A stretch of DNA of 64,000 bases from contig VGXN01000003.1 of the NCBI GenBank assembly GCA_016873335.1, positions 1 through 64,000 on the forward strand. Direction: 5' to 3'. Below are positions 10,714 through 18,381 of the stretch, in pieces; the stretch's first letter is position 1, and the number at the start of each line of letters is the position of its first letter. The DNA comes from Phycisphaerae bacterium. Lineage in GTDB: Bacteria > Planctomycetota > Phycisphaerae > Phycisphaerales > SM1A02. The position numbers and the translations under genes were made by a program. A model generated the notes under the pieces. The model had not been told where the DNA came from, did not search any database, and worked only from the letters and a program-made list of their open reading frames with translations.

Positions 10714-12159
10714 TCACACGCGGAGCGTTGGCGTATCGGCGATGTCGTTCTTGTAACGCGTACGAATGGGCGCGGCAACATCGGCGAGGAAGCGATCCAC
10801 TTGCTCCGCCGATCGCCCGACGAAACGCTCGGGTTGCAGCAGTGCGGTCAGGTCGATGCCGCGAAATGTCGGATCTGCGCCGAGGCGCGCCACGAGATCG
10901 TTCGCTGCGCCCTTCGTCTTCATGTGGGCAGCCGTCTCCTGCGCATGATGGCGGATCGCCTCGTGCGCCTGCTGACGATCGCCACCGCGCGCGACGGCGG
11001 CAAGGATGAATTCCTCGGTCGCGAGGAAGGGGAGTTCCGCCTCGATGCGGCGTGCACACTGCAGCGGATGAACGACGAGACCGCCGCACACATCCGCCAT
11101 CACCTCGAGCGCTCCATCCAATGCCAGGAACGCCTCCGGAATCGACAAACGCCTGTTGGCTGAGTCATCGAGCGTGCGTTCAAGCCACTGCGTTGCCGCC
11201 GTATCGAGCGCATTCTGCGGTATGCAGATGACGAAGCGCGCGAGCCCCGTTGCGCGTTCACAACGCATCGGATTGCGCTTGTACGGCATCGCGCTCGATC
11301 CGATCTGCTCGCTCTCGAATGGCTCATCCACTTCGCGCAGATTGCAGAGCAGGCGGATGTCATTCGCGCACTTGTGCACGGCTGCCGCCGCGGTCGCGAG
11401 CGAAGAAAGCATCTGTGCATCCCAGAGGCGCGGATATGTCTGCGTGGTGAGCGGCCACGTCGCGGCGGATTCGCCCGCAAGCAACTCGGTGAAACGCCGC
11501 TCCAGCGCATCCACCTTGCTGCGGTCGCCGCCGCACAGCGAGAGGAACGATGCCTGCGTGCCCGTGGCGCCGCGCAGTCCGCGCAGCCGGAGCCCCGCGA
11601 TGCGCTGCTCGATGTCGTGCAGTGCCAGGGCGAAGTCCTGCGCCCACTGCGCCGCGCGGCGACCCATCGTGAGCGGCTGCGCAGCTTGGTAGTGCGTGAA
11701 TCCGAGGACAGGCAGATCGCGGTGCTTCGCCGCGAATGTGGCGAGCCGATCGATCACGCGAGCAAGGCGACCTGCGATCAGCCGCAGCGCGTCGCGCTGC
11801 AGGATCGCATCGGCATTGCAGACGATGTCTTGGCTCGTTGCACCGAGGTGGATGATGGCGCGCGCAGCGGGCGCCTGATCCGCAAGCGCGTGGACATGCG
11901 CCATCACATCGTGGCGCAAGCGCTGTTCGTGGCGCGCGGCAGCCGCGATGTCGACGCGTTCGACCTGCGCACGGATCGCATCGACCTGCTCACGCGTGAC
12001 ACCGAGTCCCAGTTCAGACTGCGCCTGTGCCAAGGCCAACCACACGCGACGCCACGTGGTGAAGCGGCGATGCTCGCTCCAGATTCCCCGCATCGCTGCG
12101 GTGGCGTTTCGCGTCTCGAGCGGAGATCGGTAGCCGAGTTCGGGTTCCACGGCGCTCAT
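10714..12159 (-). CDS. purB: Adenylosuccinate lyase
   Basis: Purine biosynthesis enzyme of 481 residues that splits SAICAR and adenylosuccinate. The fumarase-superfamily signature GSSAMPYKRNPMRCE is intact; IHLGATSQDIVCNAD and FTHYQAAQPLTMGRRAA are the other active-site segments. The signature and C-terminal region resemble the eukaryote-like ADSL branch more than the short E. coli or Bacillus forms. The ATG overlaps the plsY stop as ATGA, indicating translational coupling. Confidence 0.93.
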   Translation of the reverse strand: MSAVEPELGYRSPLETRNATAAMRGIWSEHRRFTTWRRVWLALAQAQSELGLGVTREQVDAIRAQVERVDIAAAARHEQRLRHDVMAHVHALADQAPAARAIIHLGATSQDIVCNADAILQRDALRLIAGRLARVIDRLATFAAKHRDLPVLGFTHYQAAQPLTMGRRAAQWAQDFALALHDIEQRIAGLRLRGLRGATGTQASFLSLCGGDRSKVDALERRFTELLAGESAATWPLTTQTYPRLWDAQMLSSLATAAAAVHKCANDIRLLCNLREVDEPFESEQIGSSAMPYKRNPMRCERATGLARFVICIPQNALDTAATQWLERTLDDSANRRLSIPEAFLALDGALEVMADVCGGLVVHPLQCARRIEAELPFLATEEFILAAVARGGDRQQAHEAIRHHAQETAAHMKTKGAANDLVARLGADPTFRGIDLTALLQPERFVGRSAEQVDRFLADVAAPIRTRYKNDIADTPTLRV

Positions 12160-12896
12160 GACCGCAGCGTATCGGAGGGAAGCGTGCCGGGTGCGTCCGA
12201 CCGCTGCCGTGCGGGAGTTGCGCCACCACCGCCCTTCGCGCCACCCACGCGGAGTTCCGTGCCTGCGCGGAGGCGTGCAATGTTGGCGCGGTGCTTCCAG
12301 ATCACAAGTGCCGCGAGCAGTGTCACCACGATCAGCAGCGGCAGAAACTCAGCGGGTTGCATGGGTTCGCTGCCTGGCCACGCGCGCGCTCGCACGAGGA
12401 GCAGCACGGGCAGCGCAAGCGCGGCAATCATGGATGCGGCGGAGACGTAGTGCGTCACCTTCACAACCACGACCCACAGCAGGAGCGCGCCGAGCGCGGG
12501 GAAAGTCATCAGCGGCCACATCGCCAACAGCGCCCCAAAGCTTGTGGCAACGCCCTTGCCGCCCTTGAACGAAACCCATGGCGAGTAGATGTGTCCCAGA
12601 ATGGCAGCGATGCCTGTGAGCGGCATCAGGAGTCCTGTTCGCTGCGCATCTGGCACATGCTCTGCGAGCAGGACGCCCGCGAGCAGCACGGGCACCGCGC
12701 CCTTCAGCGCATCGAGCACGAAGCAGGCGTAGCCGAAGGGGCGACCCAGGACGCGTCCGACATTCGTCGCGCCGATGTTGCGCGATCCATGCTCGCGCAC
12801 ATCCACGCCCTTGATTCGACCGATGAGAAGTCCAAATGGAATGCTCCCCGACACAAAACCTGCGAGCGACGCGATGATCCAAGGCCACGCGGTCAC
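12156..12896 (-). CDS. plsY: Glycerol-3-phosphate acyltransferase PlsY
   Basis: Integral membrane enzyme of 246 residues that transfers an acyl group from acyl-phosphate to glycerol-3-phosphate, the first step of phospholipid synthesis. The three conserved cytoplasmic motifs are SGSIPFGLLIGR, GSRNIGATNVGRVLG and HIYSPWVSFKGGKGVATSFG; hydrophobic segments alternate as expected. The C-terminal ~35 residues after the last membrane segment are Gly/Arg/Thr-rich and longer than usual. Start is a GTG at 12896, six nt after TAGGAT, which can be read as a Shine-Dalgarno AGGA or a -10. Confidence 0.93.
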   Translation of the reverse strand: MTAWPWIIASLAGFVSGSIPFGLLIGRIKGVDVREHGSRNIGATNVGRVLGRPFGYACFVLDALKGAVPVLLAGVLLAEHVPDAQRTGLLMPLTGIAAILGHIYSPWVSFKGGKGVATSFGALLAMWPLMTFPALGALLLWVVVVKVTHYVSAASMIAALALPVLLLVRARAWPGSEPMQPAEFLPLLIVVTLLAALVIWKHRANIARLRAGTELRVGGAKGGGGATPARQRSDAPGTLPSDTLRS

Positions 12897-12908
12897 GCTG
12901 CGATCCTA
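12897..12908 (-). promoter_or_regulatory. TAGGAT, N6, GTG before plsY
   Basis: TAGGAT at 12908-12903 (minus strand) with the first three bases being the TAG stop of the heptosyltransferase gene, then 6 nt and the GTG. Either a leaderless -10 or an AGGA ribosome site; identical to the arrangement before yihY. Confidence 0.4.
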
Positions 12909-13976
12909 CTGGCGTGCCACCGATGCATGGAGCAAGGACTCGACGGCGATCCATGCGTCGCCGACGGGGATTCGCGTGATCGCGCAGCGGAGTGGATGAT
13001 CGTTCGCCACGAGTCCATCTTCGAGGAACGGATCGGCAATCATGATGCGCTCCCGCGGATAGTCCGTGGGTGTCCAGCGACAATCGGTTGGGCCGAAGAA
13101 CGCGAGCGTGGGCGTTCCAAATGCCGCTGCAATGTGGCGCGGCCCCGTGTCATTGGTGACGAGCAGTGCTGCGCGCTGCAGAAGCGCCTTGAGTGCGCCG
13201 AGCGTGACGCCACGCGCGACCAGGTCGACGCCGCCCGTCTGCGCAGCAATGAGCGCGCAGAGATCCGCCTCGGCGGGGGAACCGTTCACGGCGATGAGCG
13301 GCGCGGTGCCAGTGGGCGGGCGCCGAATCAGCCGCTGTGCGAGTTCCACGAAACGCTCCGCTGGCCAGCGCTTGTCGGTGCGGTTTGCGCCTGGGTTGAG
13401 GATGACAAGAGGCTGCTTTGGATTCTGGGGTTGACCGATGAGGCGATCTGCCTCGCTCGAATCTGCGCTTGTCACGGCAAGATGCGGAACGCATCCCGCA
13501 GGTCTCGTGCCGGTCCACCACGCGGCAAGATCGGCGTACATCGACGCGGTGTTCATCACGCCGGTTGCGCGCGTGATGCGATCGGTCAGCAGCAAGCCAC
13601 GCAGATCCGTTGGGAAGCCGACGCGCCGTGGGATGCGGCAGAGTGCCGTGAAGAGCGCGCTTCGCAAGGAGTTCGGCAGCAGAAGCACCGCTTCCGGTCG
13701 GTGCGCGCGGATGCGTGCGCGGAGTTCGCGGTCGCCCATGCGAAGCGAGCCGCCCTCGAACGCGCTCACGAACGGCAGGCCTTCGATGAGTGGGCGGAGG
13801 TTTGGGCGTCCGAGTGTGATGATGGTTGCATGTGGATGATGCGATGCGATGTGGGCGATGGATGGAGTCGCCATGCAGACATCGCCCACCCATGAAGGAA
13901 GCACAATCAGCAGTCGCTCGATGGAAGGCGGCATGGAAGGTCGCGGCGAAGTTGCGGACGCGGAGGTCGTGTTCAT
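12906..13976 (-). CDS. ADP-heptose:LPS heptosyltransferase-like glycosyltransferase (GT9)
   Basis: GT9-family enzyme of 356 residues. Family blocks: LLIVLPSWVGDVCMATPSI at the start, VILNPGANRTDKRWPAERFVEL (nucleotide-sugar site), LVTNDTGPRHIAAAFGTPTLAFFGPT near the C-terminus. It would add heptose to the lipopolysaccharide core or a similar surface glycan at the inner membrane face. The ATG at 13976 overlaps the stop of the upstream GmhB-like gene as ATGA. The pairing with a heptose-phosphate phosphatase supports a heptose pathway. Confidence 0.85.
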   Translation of the reverse strand: MNTTSASATSPRPSMPPSIERLLIVLPSWVGDVCMATPSIAHIASHHPHATIITLGRPNLRPLIEGLPFVSAFEGGSLRMGDRELRARIRAHRPEAVLLLPNSLRSALFTALCRIPRRVGFPTDLRGLLLTDRITRATGVMNTASMYADLAAWWTGTRPAGCVPHLAVTSADSSEADRLIGQPQNPKQPLVILNPGANRTDKRWPAERFVELAQRLIRRPPTGTAPLIAVNGSPAEADLCALIAAQTGGVDLVARGVTLGALKALLQRAALLVTNDTGPRHIAAAFGTPTLAFFGPTDCRWTPTDYPRERIMIADPFLEDGLVANDHPLRCAITRIPVGDAWIAVESLLHASVARQ

Positions 13977-14833
13977 TCGCCTGCCCAGAGCGATGGAAGT
14001 CCACGCGAAGCGGCCCAAAGATTGGTGTTGCGTCGCAGCTCCGTCGCAAGACCGATTGCCACGACTTCCGGGCCCGCCACCTCAAGATCCACCCCCCACA
14101 CTTCAACCTCCAGGCGCAGCAGCGAAACACCTTCACGCTCGGCGATCGCGCGCGCGGTCGCGGTGACCAGTTCGCGCGTGGCGGGTGCGTTCAGCATCTC
14201 CTGCTTGGCGAGCAGCCGCGTGTGACTTGTCGACTCCCAACGCGGAGCGCCATCCTTCCCATCCGCGCGGAGGATGCGGTGGCTTGCGTGCAGCAGGTCC
14301 GGCTCCACGAAGTCCGCGCTGCTCGCTGCGCGCACATCCGTGGCGTCCTCGCTCGCGTGAAGCAGTCGAATGGTTCGGCACTGTGCGGCGCGACCCGCTT
14401 CGATATCACGATCCTGATCGCCGATCATCCAACTCCGCGTGCAGTCGATGGCATGCCGCTTCGCCGCCTCCAGCAGCATCCCAGGTGCGGGCTTGCGCCA
14501 CGGGTGCTCCTGTCGATACGCCGCGACCGTTCCCTGCGGATGGAAGGGGCAGGACATCCAGTCGCTCACGAGCGGATCGCCGCGTTTCCACTCACACGCT
14601 TCTTCGAGCAGCTGCGCAGTCCGTTGGTGAACGGCATCCACCTCCGCTTCGCCGTATGCGCCGCGCGCCACGCCGCCTTGATTGGTCACCACGATCAGCA
14701 GATAGCCCGCTTCGCGCAGCGCTCGTGCGCCCCACGCTGCGCCTGGCATCAGACGAACGAGCGAAGGGTCGCCGAGATCACCGTCGTTGGCGATGATCGT
14801 GTTGTCGCGGTCGAGAAAGACGGCGCTCTGCAC
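13973..14833 (-). CDS. GmhB-like HAD phosphatase lacking the zinc loop ligands, with extra C-terminal domain
   Basis: Protein of 286 residues from a GTG at 14833. Residues 1-190 are a HAD phosphatase of the GmhB/HisB-N type: FLDRDNTII (catalytic DxD at 8/10), VVTNQGGVARG, RKPAPGM, MIGDQDRDIEAG. This family removes the C7 phosphate of heptose bisphosphate. The zinc loop that in E. coli reads CPHHP...CDCRKP is here CPFHP (95-99)...EHPWRKP, so three of four zinc ligands are lost. Residues ~195-286 form an additional alpha/beta-looking domain I do not recognise. The GTG start is supported by TAGCCT-N7; the gene is overlapped by the heptosyltransferase start. Confidence 0.75.
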   Translation of the reverse strand: MQSAVFLDRDNTIIANDGDLGDPSLVRLMPGAAWGARALREAGYLLIVVTNQGGVARGAYGEAEVDAVHQRTAQLLEEACEWKRGDPLVSDWMSCPFHPQGTVAAYRQEHPWRKPAPGMLLEAAKRHAIDCTRSWMIGDQDRDIEAGRAAQCRTIRLLHASEDATDVRAASSADFVEPDLLHASHRILRADGKDGAPRWESTSHTRLLAKQEMLNAPATRELVTATARAIAEREGVSLLRLEVEVWGVDLEVAGPEVVAIGLATELRRNTNLWAASRGLPSLWAGE

Positions 14834-14846
14834 TGCCGAGAGGCTA
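14834..14846 (-). promoter_or_regulatory. TAGCCT, N7, GTG (leaderless-type start)
   Basis: TAGCCT at 14846-14841 on the minus strand, 7 nt, then GTG at 14833. It sits in the 25-bp gap after pfkA and decides the start of the GmhB-like gene, which has no nearby ATG. Confidence 0.5.
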
Positions 14847-14858
14847 GCGCAGCACTCG

Positions 14859-16007
14859 TCAAACGGTGGTCGACTGGGCGCGCGTGCCGAGGCGGTGCAC
14901 CTCGTGGTCACCGAACGAAGTGCCGAGCGCACGAGCAGCGGTGATCAGCGCGTGGTCGGTGGGAACGAGCCGCTGCCGACCCGCGGACACGAGCAGATCG
15001 ACGTCGGAGAACACATTGTTCTCGCGGACAACCAGCCTGCCCCGAGCGCCTTCGAGCAGAATCGCCAGCGCGTGGTAACCGAAGTTCGTGGCGAGAATGC
15101 GGTCCGCCGCGATCGGCGCTCCACCACGAAGCACATGACCGAGCGCCGTTGTGCGAACATCGGCCTTCGTGCGTGCGCGGATGATCTCGGCAACGCGCTC
15201 CCCAATCCCGCCGAGCCGCACGGGATCTGGGCTCGTCGGATCAAACCGAGCAATCGTCTGTTGTCCGCCCGCGGCAACGGCGCCCTCGGCGACAACCACG
15301 ATGGCGAATCCAGGTCCGCCACTCATGCGGCTGCCGATGAACTCCTCCATCGCACTTTCATGGAAGGGGATCTCGGGGATCAGGATCATGTCCGATCCGC
15401 TCGCCACGCCCGCCGTCAGCGCGATCCAGCCGGCATTGCGCCCCATGACTTCGCAGACCATCACGCGGTGATGGCTGTCCGCCGTCGAATGCAGCCGATC
15501 GAGCGCTTCGGTCGCGGTATTGACCGCCGTGAGGAATCCGAAGGTGATCTCCGTGCCGTACAGGTCGTTGTCGATCGTCTTTGGGATGCCGATGACATTG
15601 ATGCCGGCCTCCACGAACGGCGCCGCGCACTTCATCGAACCGTCACCGCCGATGACGATGAGCGCATCGATGCGGTGCTTGCGAATGTTGTCGATGCAGG
15701 TTCCTGTGACATCGCTGAAGATCGGGGTGCCACCCGCAGCGAACCCAGTGCACCACCGCGAAGGATTGCAGCGGTTGTTGGTGCCGAGGATGGTTCCGCC
15801 TCGTGTCAGGATGCCTGAGACATCGCGGAAACTCAGCGGACGGATGCGATCTTCAATCAGCCCTTGGAAGCCATCTTCGATGCCGAGCACTTCGATGCGG
15901 TACTGGAGGATGGCGGTCTTGGCGACCGCGCGGATGACCGCGTTCAGACCAGGGCAGTCGCCGCCGCCAGTCAGGATGCCGATGCGGCGGATGGATTCGG
16001 GGCTCAT
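14859..16007 (-). CDS. pfkA: 6-phosphofructokinase, ATP-type with Gly104/Lys124 signature
   Basis: Glycolytic kinase of 382 residues. ILTGGGDCPGLNAVIRA opens the nucleotide site; IGGDGS has glycine at the position (E. coli 104) that favours ATP over pyrophosphate, while PKTIDND has lysine at position 124 where E. coli has glycine. This mixed signature marks the group III-like enzymes; ATP use is likely but not proven. MGRNAGW and the C-terminal sugar-phosphate motifs are present. ATG at 16007. First gene of the long minus-strand run towards purB; divergent from the aminotransferase gene with two dyads between them. Confidence 0.9.
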   Translation of the reverse strand: MSPESIRRIGILTGGGDCPGLNAVIRAVAKTAILQYRIEVLGIEDGFQGLIEDRIRPLSFRDVSGILTRGGTILGTNNRCNPSRWCTGFAAGGTPIFSDVTGTCIDNIRKHRIDALIVIGGDGSMKCAAPFVEAGINVIGIPKTIDNDLYGTEITFGFLTAVNTATEALDRLHSTADSHHRVMVCEVMGRNAGWIALTAGVASGSDMILIPEIPFHESAMEEFIGSRMSGGPGFAIVVVAEGAVAAGGQQTIARFDPTSPDPVRLGGIGERVAEIIRARTKADVRTTALGHVLRGGAPIAADRILATNFGYHALAILLEGARGRLVVRENNVFSDVDLLVSAGRQRLVPTDHALITAARALGTSFGDHEVHRLGTRAQSTTV

Positions 16008-16055
16008 GTGTGGAGCGGGGCGGGAAGTGGGTGCGAGGGCGGATTTCGGCAGTGC

Positions 16056-16069
16056 TGCACTGTAGTGCA
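16056..16069. promoter_or_regulatory. Perfect dyad TGCACT-GT-AGTGCA between pfkA and aspC
   Basis: A 6-2-6 perfect inverted repeat, 38 bp before the aminotransferase ATG and 49 bp before the pfkA ATG. On the minus strand it contains TACAGT (16064-16059), which could be the pfkA -10. An operator is possible; I do not recognise the regulator. Confidence 0.4.
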
Positions 16070-16072
16070 ACG

Positions 16073-16089
16073 TCTCGCTCTCTGCGAGA
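16073..16089 (+). other. Inverted repeat TCTCGC-TCTCT-GCGAGA
   Basis: A 6-bp stem with 5-nt spacer immediately upstream of the -10 of the aminotransferase gene. It lies upstream of the predicted transcript start so, if functional, it acts as DNA. Confidence 0.3.
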
Positions 16090-16094
16090 GGGCG

Positions 16095-16106
16095 TACTCT
16101 CACGGC
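16095..16106 (+). promoter_or_regulatory. TACTCT, N6, ATG (leaderless-type start)
   Basis: TACTCT at 16095-16100 then 6 nt and the aminotransferase ATG at 16107. No Shine-Dalgarno sequence. Confidence 0.6.
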
Positions 16107-17366
16107 ATGCATGTTGCCACTCAGATTGCGAAGATGAAGGAGTCCGCGACGCTGGCGGTCGGTGCCAAGGTGACGGCACTGAAGGCGAAAGGTGTGGATG
16201 TCGTTGGGTTCGCCATGGGCGAGCCGGACTTTGACACGCCGCGGTCGATCAAGCAGCGCGCGGTGGATGCGCTGATGGCGGGGATGACGAAGTACGCGCC
16301 GACGCCTGGCGACAAGGCGTCGCGTGAAGCGATCGCAGCGAAACTGCGCGCCGAGAACGGGATCGACTGCGCTGCAGAGCATGTCACCATCACCGTCGGT
16401 GCCAAACATGCGATCTTCATGGCGCTTCAGGCGCTGATCGAGCCCGGCCGCGGCGATGAGTTCATCCTGCCGACACCTGCGTGGGTCAGTTACCGTCCGC
16501 TCATCGAGTTGGCGGGCGGCGTTTGTGTGGAGGTGGCCGGTTCCGTCGAGAACGCATTTCGAATCACGCCGCAGCAGCTGGAGGCGGCGATCACGCCTCG
16601 CACGGTCGGAGTGCTGCTGAATTCGCCGAGCAATCCGTGCGGTGTGACATATCCCGCGACCGGACTTCGTTCGCTCATTGATGTCGTGGCGAACCATCCA
16701 CGCATCAGCATCGTGTCCGACGAGATCTATGAGAAGCTGATCTTTCCGGAGATCGAGCCGGGGCTGACGCACTGGTCGCCTGCGAGCGATCCGCGTGTGG
16801 CAGGACGCACGGTGACCGTGAACGGCATGAGCAAGGCGTTCGCGATGACTGGGTGGCGACTCGGATACCTCTGCGCGCCCGGCGATCAGGGGCGCTTCAT
16901 CCGCGAGATCATCAAGTTGCAGGGGCAGATGACCAACTCCGTTCCCAGTTTCTTCCTGCCCGCCGTGGTGGAGGCGCTGTCGGCAAGGGTCGCGCCCGAA
17001 GTGGAGCGCATGCGTGCAGCGTTCGCGGCGCGTGCGGGTCTGCTCCATCGCCTGCTGTCGCATGTCCCAGGTCTGCAGGTGCCGCGGTCGACGGGAGCGT
17101 TCTACGCGTTCCCAAGCATCGCGGGATGGATCGGCAGCGTGACGCCAGCGGGTACGCGCATCGATTCTGCGCAGTCCTTCGCGGATGCGCTGCTTGCCGA
17201 GGCGCATGTCGCCGTCGTGCCTGGGGAGGACTTCGGTGAATGTGCCCGCCACCATGTGCGGCTTTCCTTCGCATGCAGCGAAGCGCAGATCACGGAAGGC
17301 GTGCTGAGACTTGATCGCTTTGTCCGCTCGCTGCAGGGCGCGCGCGCGACCGCTCACGCTGGCTGA
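16107..17366 (+). CDS. Aspartate-type aminotransferase, class I (subgroup Ib)
   Basis: PLP-dependent aminotransferase of 419 residues. Landmarks: GFAMGEPDFDTP near the start, KYAPTPGDKASREAIA, NSPSNPCGVTY (substrate/cofactor Asn), SDEIYEKLIF (Asp-x-x-Tyr), and the PLP lysine in NGMSKAFAMTGWRLGYL. Subgroup Ib aspartate aminotransferases share this layout; related enzymes act on aromatic or other substrates. A ~20-residue insertion (WIGSVTPAGTRIDSAQ) precedes the last domain. Monocistronic; divergent from pfkA, convergent with nuoB. Confidence 0.88.
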   Translation: MHVATQIAKMKESATLAVGAKVTALKAKGVDVVGFAMGEPDFDTPRSIKQRAVDALMAGMTKYAPTPGDKASREAIAAKLRAENGIDCAAEHVTITVGAKHAIFMALQALIEPGRGDEFILPTPAWVSYRPLIELAGGVCVEVAGSVENAFRITPQQLEAAITPRTVGVLLNSPSNPCGVTYPATGLRSLIDVVANHPRISIVSDEIYEKLIFPEIEPGLTHWSPASDPRVAGRTVTVNGMSKAFAMTGWRLGYLCAPGDQGRFIREIIKLQGQMTNSVPSFFLPAVVEALSARVAPEVERMRAAFAARAGLLHRLLSHVPGLQVPRSTGAFYAFPSIAGWIGSVTPAGTRIDSAQSFADALLAEAHVAVVPGEDFGECARHHVRLSFACSEAQITEGVLRLDRFVRSLQGARATAHAG

Positions 17367-17400
17367 AGCGCGGGCCGAAACTCGGGTCGAACGGCAGACT

Positions 17401-17970
17401 TCAGGTCGCGCCGATGGTCACGGGCAACGGCTGTGCACGCGGCTCGTAGTTCGGGTTCAGCGCGATATTGAGTGGGCGACGGTGTCCCGACGGATCGCGC
17501 GGAATGCCCTCTTCATCAATGATGCGCTGAATCGCCATGATCCCCTCGATCAGCATCTCGGGGCGGGGCGGGCAGCCGGGAACATAGACATCCACGGGGA
17601 TGAACTGATCGACGCCCTGCACGACGGCGTAGGTATCGAACACGCCGCCCGTCGATGCACAGGCGCCCATCGAGATGACCCACTTGGGTTCCGCCATCTG
17701 TTCGTAGATGCGCTGCAGAACGGGCAGCGTCTTCACACTGACGCGCCCAGCCACGATCATGAGGTCCGCTTGGCGCGGCGAGAAGCGCATCACCTCCGCG
17801 CCGAAGCGCGCCAAGTCGAAGCGTGAACACGCTGTCGCCATCAGTTCGATGCCACAGCACGCCGTCGCAAACGGCATCGGCCAGACACTGGAACGCCGCG
17901 CCCAGTTCACGACCCGCTGGAGGCTGGTGGTCAGCACGCTGTCCGACGGAAGTGCAGTTTCAAGACCCAT
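17401..17970 (-). CDS. nuoB: NADH-quinone oxidoreductase subunit B
   Basis: Complex I subunit of 189 residues carrying cluster N2. The four cluster ligands are present: C38 and C39 in [11 protein letters not shown]104 in [11 protein letters not shown]133 in VPGCPPRPE. It normally sits in a nuoA-N operon; here none of the other subunits is adjacent, the upstream neighbour is a STAS protein. It has its own promoter (TTGACA at 18007-18002, TAGACT at 17982-17977), and TAGACT lies 6 nt before the ATG. Whether it is the sole NuoB or a paralogue cannot be told from the window. Confidence 0.93.
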   Translation of the reverse strand: MGLETALPSDSVLTTSLQRVVNWARRSSVWPMPFATACCGIELMATACSRFDLARFGAEVMRFSPRQADLMIVAGRVSVKTLPVLQRIYEQMAEPKWVISMGACASTGGVFDTYAVVQGVDQFIPVDVYVPGCPPRPEMLIEGIMAIQRIIDEEGIPRDPSGHRRPLNIALNPNYEPRAQPLPVTIGAT

Positions 17971-18007
17971 GTCGGAAGTCTAGGCGCACAGGGACCGCCT
18001 TTGTCAA
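17971..18007 (-). promoter_or_regulatory. Promoter for nuoB: TTGACA-N19-TAGACT-N6-ATG
   Basis: Minus-strand TTGACA at 18007-18002 overlaps the last codons and stop of the STAS gene; TAGACT at 17982-17977 follows after 19 nt and the ATG comes 6 nt later. The only leaderless-type start in the window with a perfect -35. Confidence 0.6.
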
Positions 18008-18381
18008 AGCAGCAGGCGTTCCAGATCAGCCGTCGATGTCGCGGTCGTAAACATGCGATCGATGCGCATCAATCGGAAGAGTTCCGCGAGTTGAACATTC
18101 ATGCCCGCAACGACGGGACGCAGCCCAGTTTCGCTGGCGCGATTGGCGAGCGTCACGCACAGACCGAGCCCCATGCTGGACAACGACTGGCAGCGGGAGA
18201 GATCGATGACCATGCACTTGCCGCGCGGAGCGGCATCGATCGCCTTGTACGCTTCGTCAGCAATGATCGCAGCCTCCCGCGCACCGATGGTGTTCGAGTC
18301 GAAGCGAATGATCGCGTGACTGTTCCGCTGTCGGATCATCACAACTCCGTCTGTCGAGGATGGTGGCGGTGTCGGCGTCAT
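18004..18381 (-). CDS. STAS-domain protein (anti-sigma factor antagonist-like)
   Basis: Protein of 125 residues with a single STAS domain: strand IIRFDSNTIG, then CMVIDLSRCQSLSSMGLGLCVTLANRA, where the serine of the SSMGLG loop is the position phosphorylated in SpoIIAA-type antagonists, then LRPVVAGMNVQLAELFRLMRIDRMF. Such proteins bind anti-sigma kinases or regulate partners by phosphorylation. No anti-sigma kinase is adjacent. The ATG at 18381 overlaps the yihY stop as ATGA, so expression is coupled to the membrane protein, suggesting a shared function. Confidence 0.82.
   Translation of the reverse strand: MTPTPPPSSTDGVVMIRQRNSHAIIRFDSNTIGAREAAIIADEAYKAIDAAPRGKCMVIDLSRCQSLSSMGLGLCVTLANRASETGLRPVVAGMNVQLAELFRLMRIDRMFTTATSTADLERLLL

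Noticed and set aside
12291-13895. 534-codon plus-strand frame opposite plsY and the heptosyltransferase
   Set aside because: Composition (Arg/His/Cys-rich, no motifs) is that of a shadow frame; both genes on the other strand have clear family signatures.
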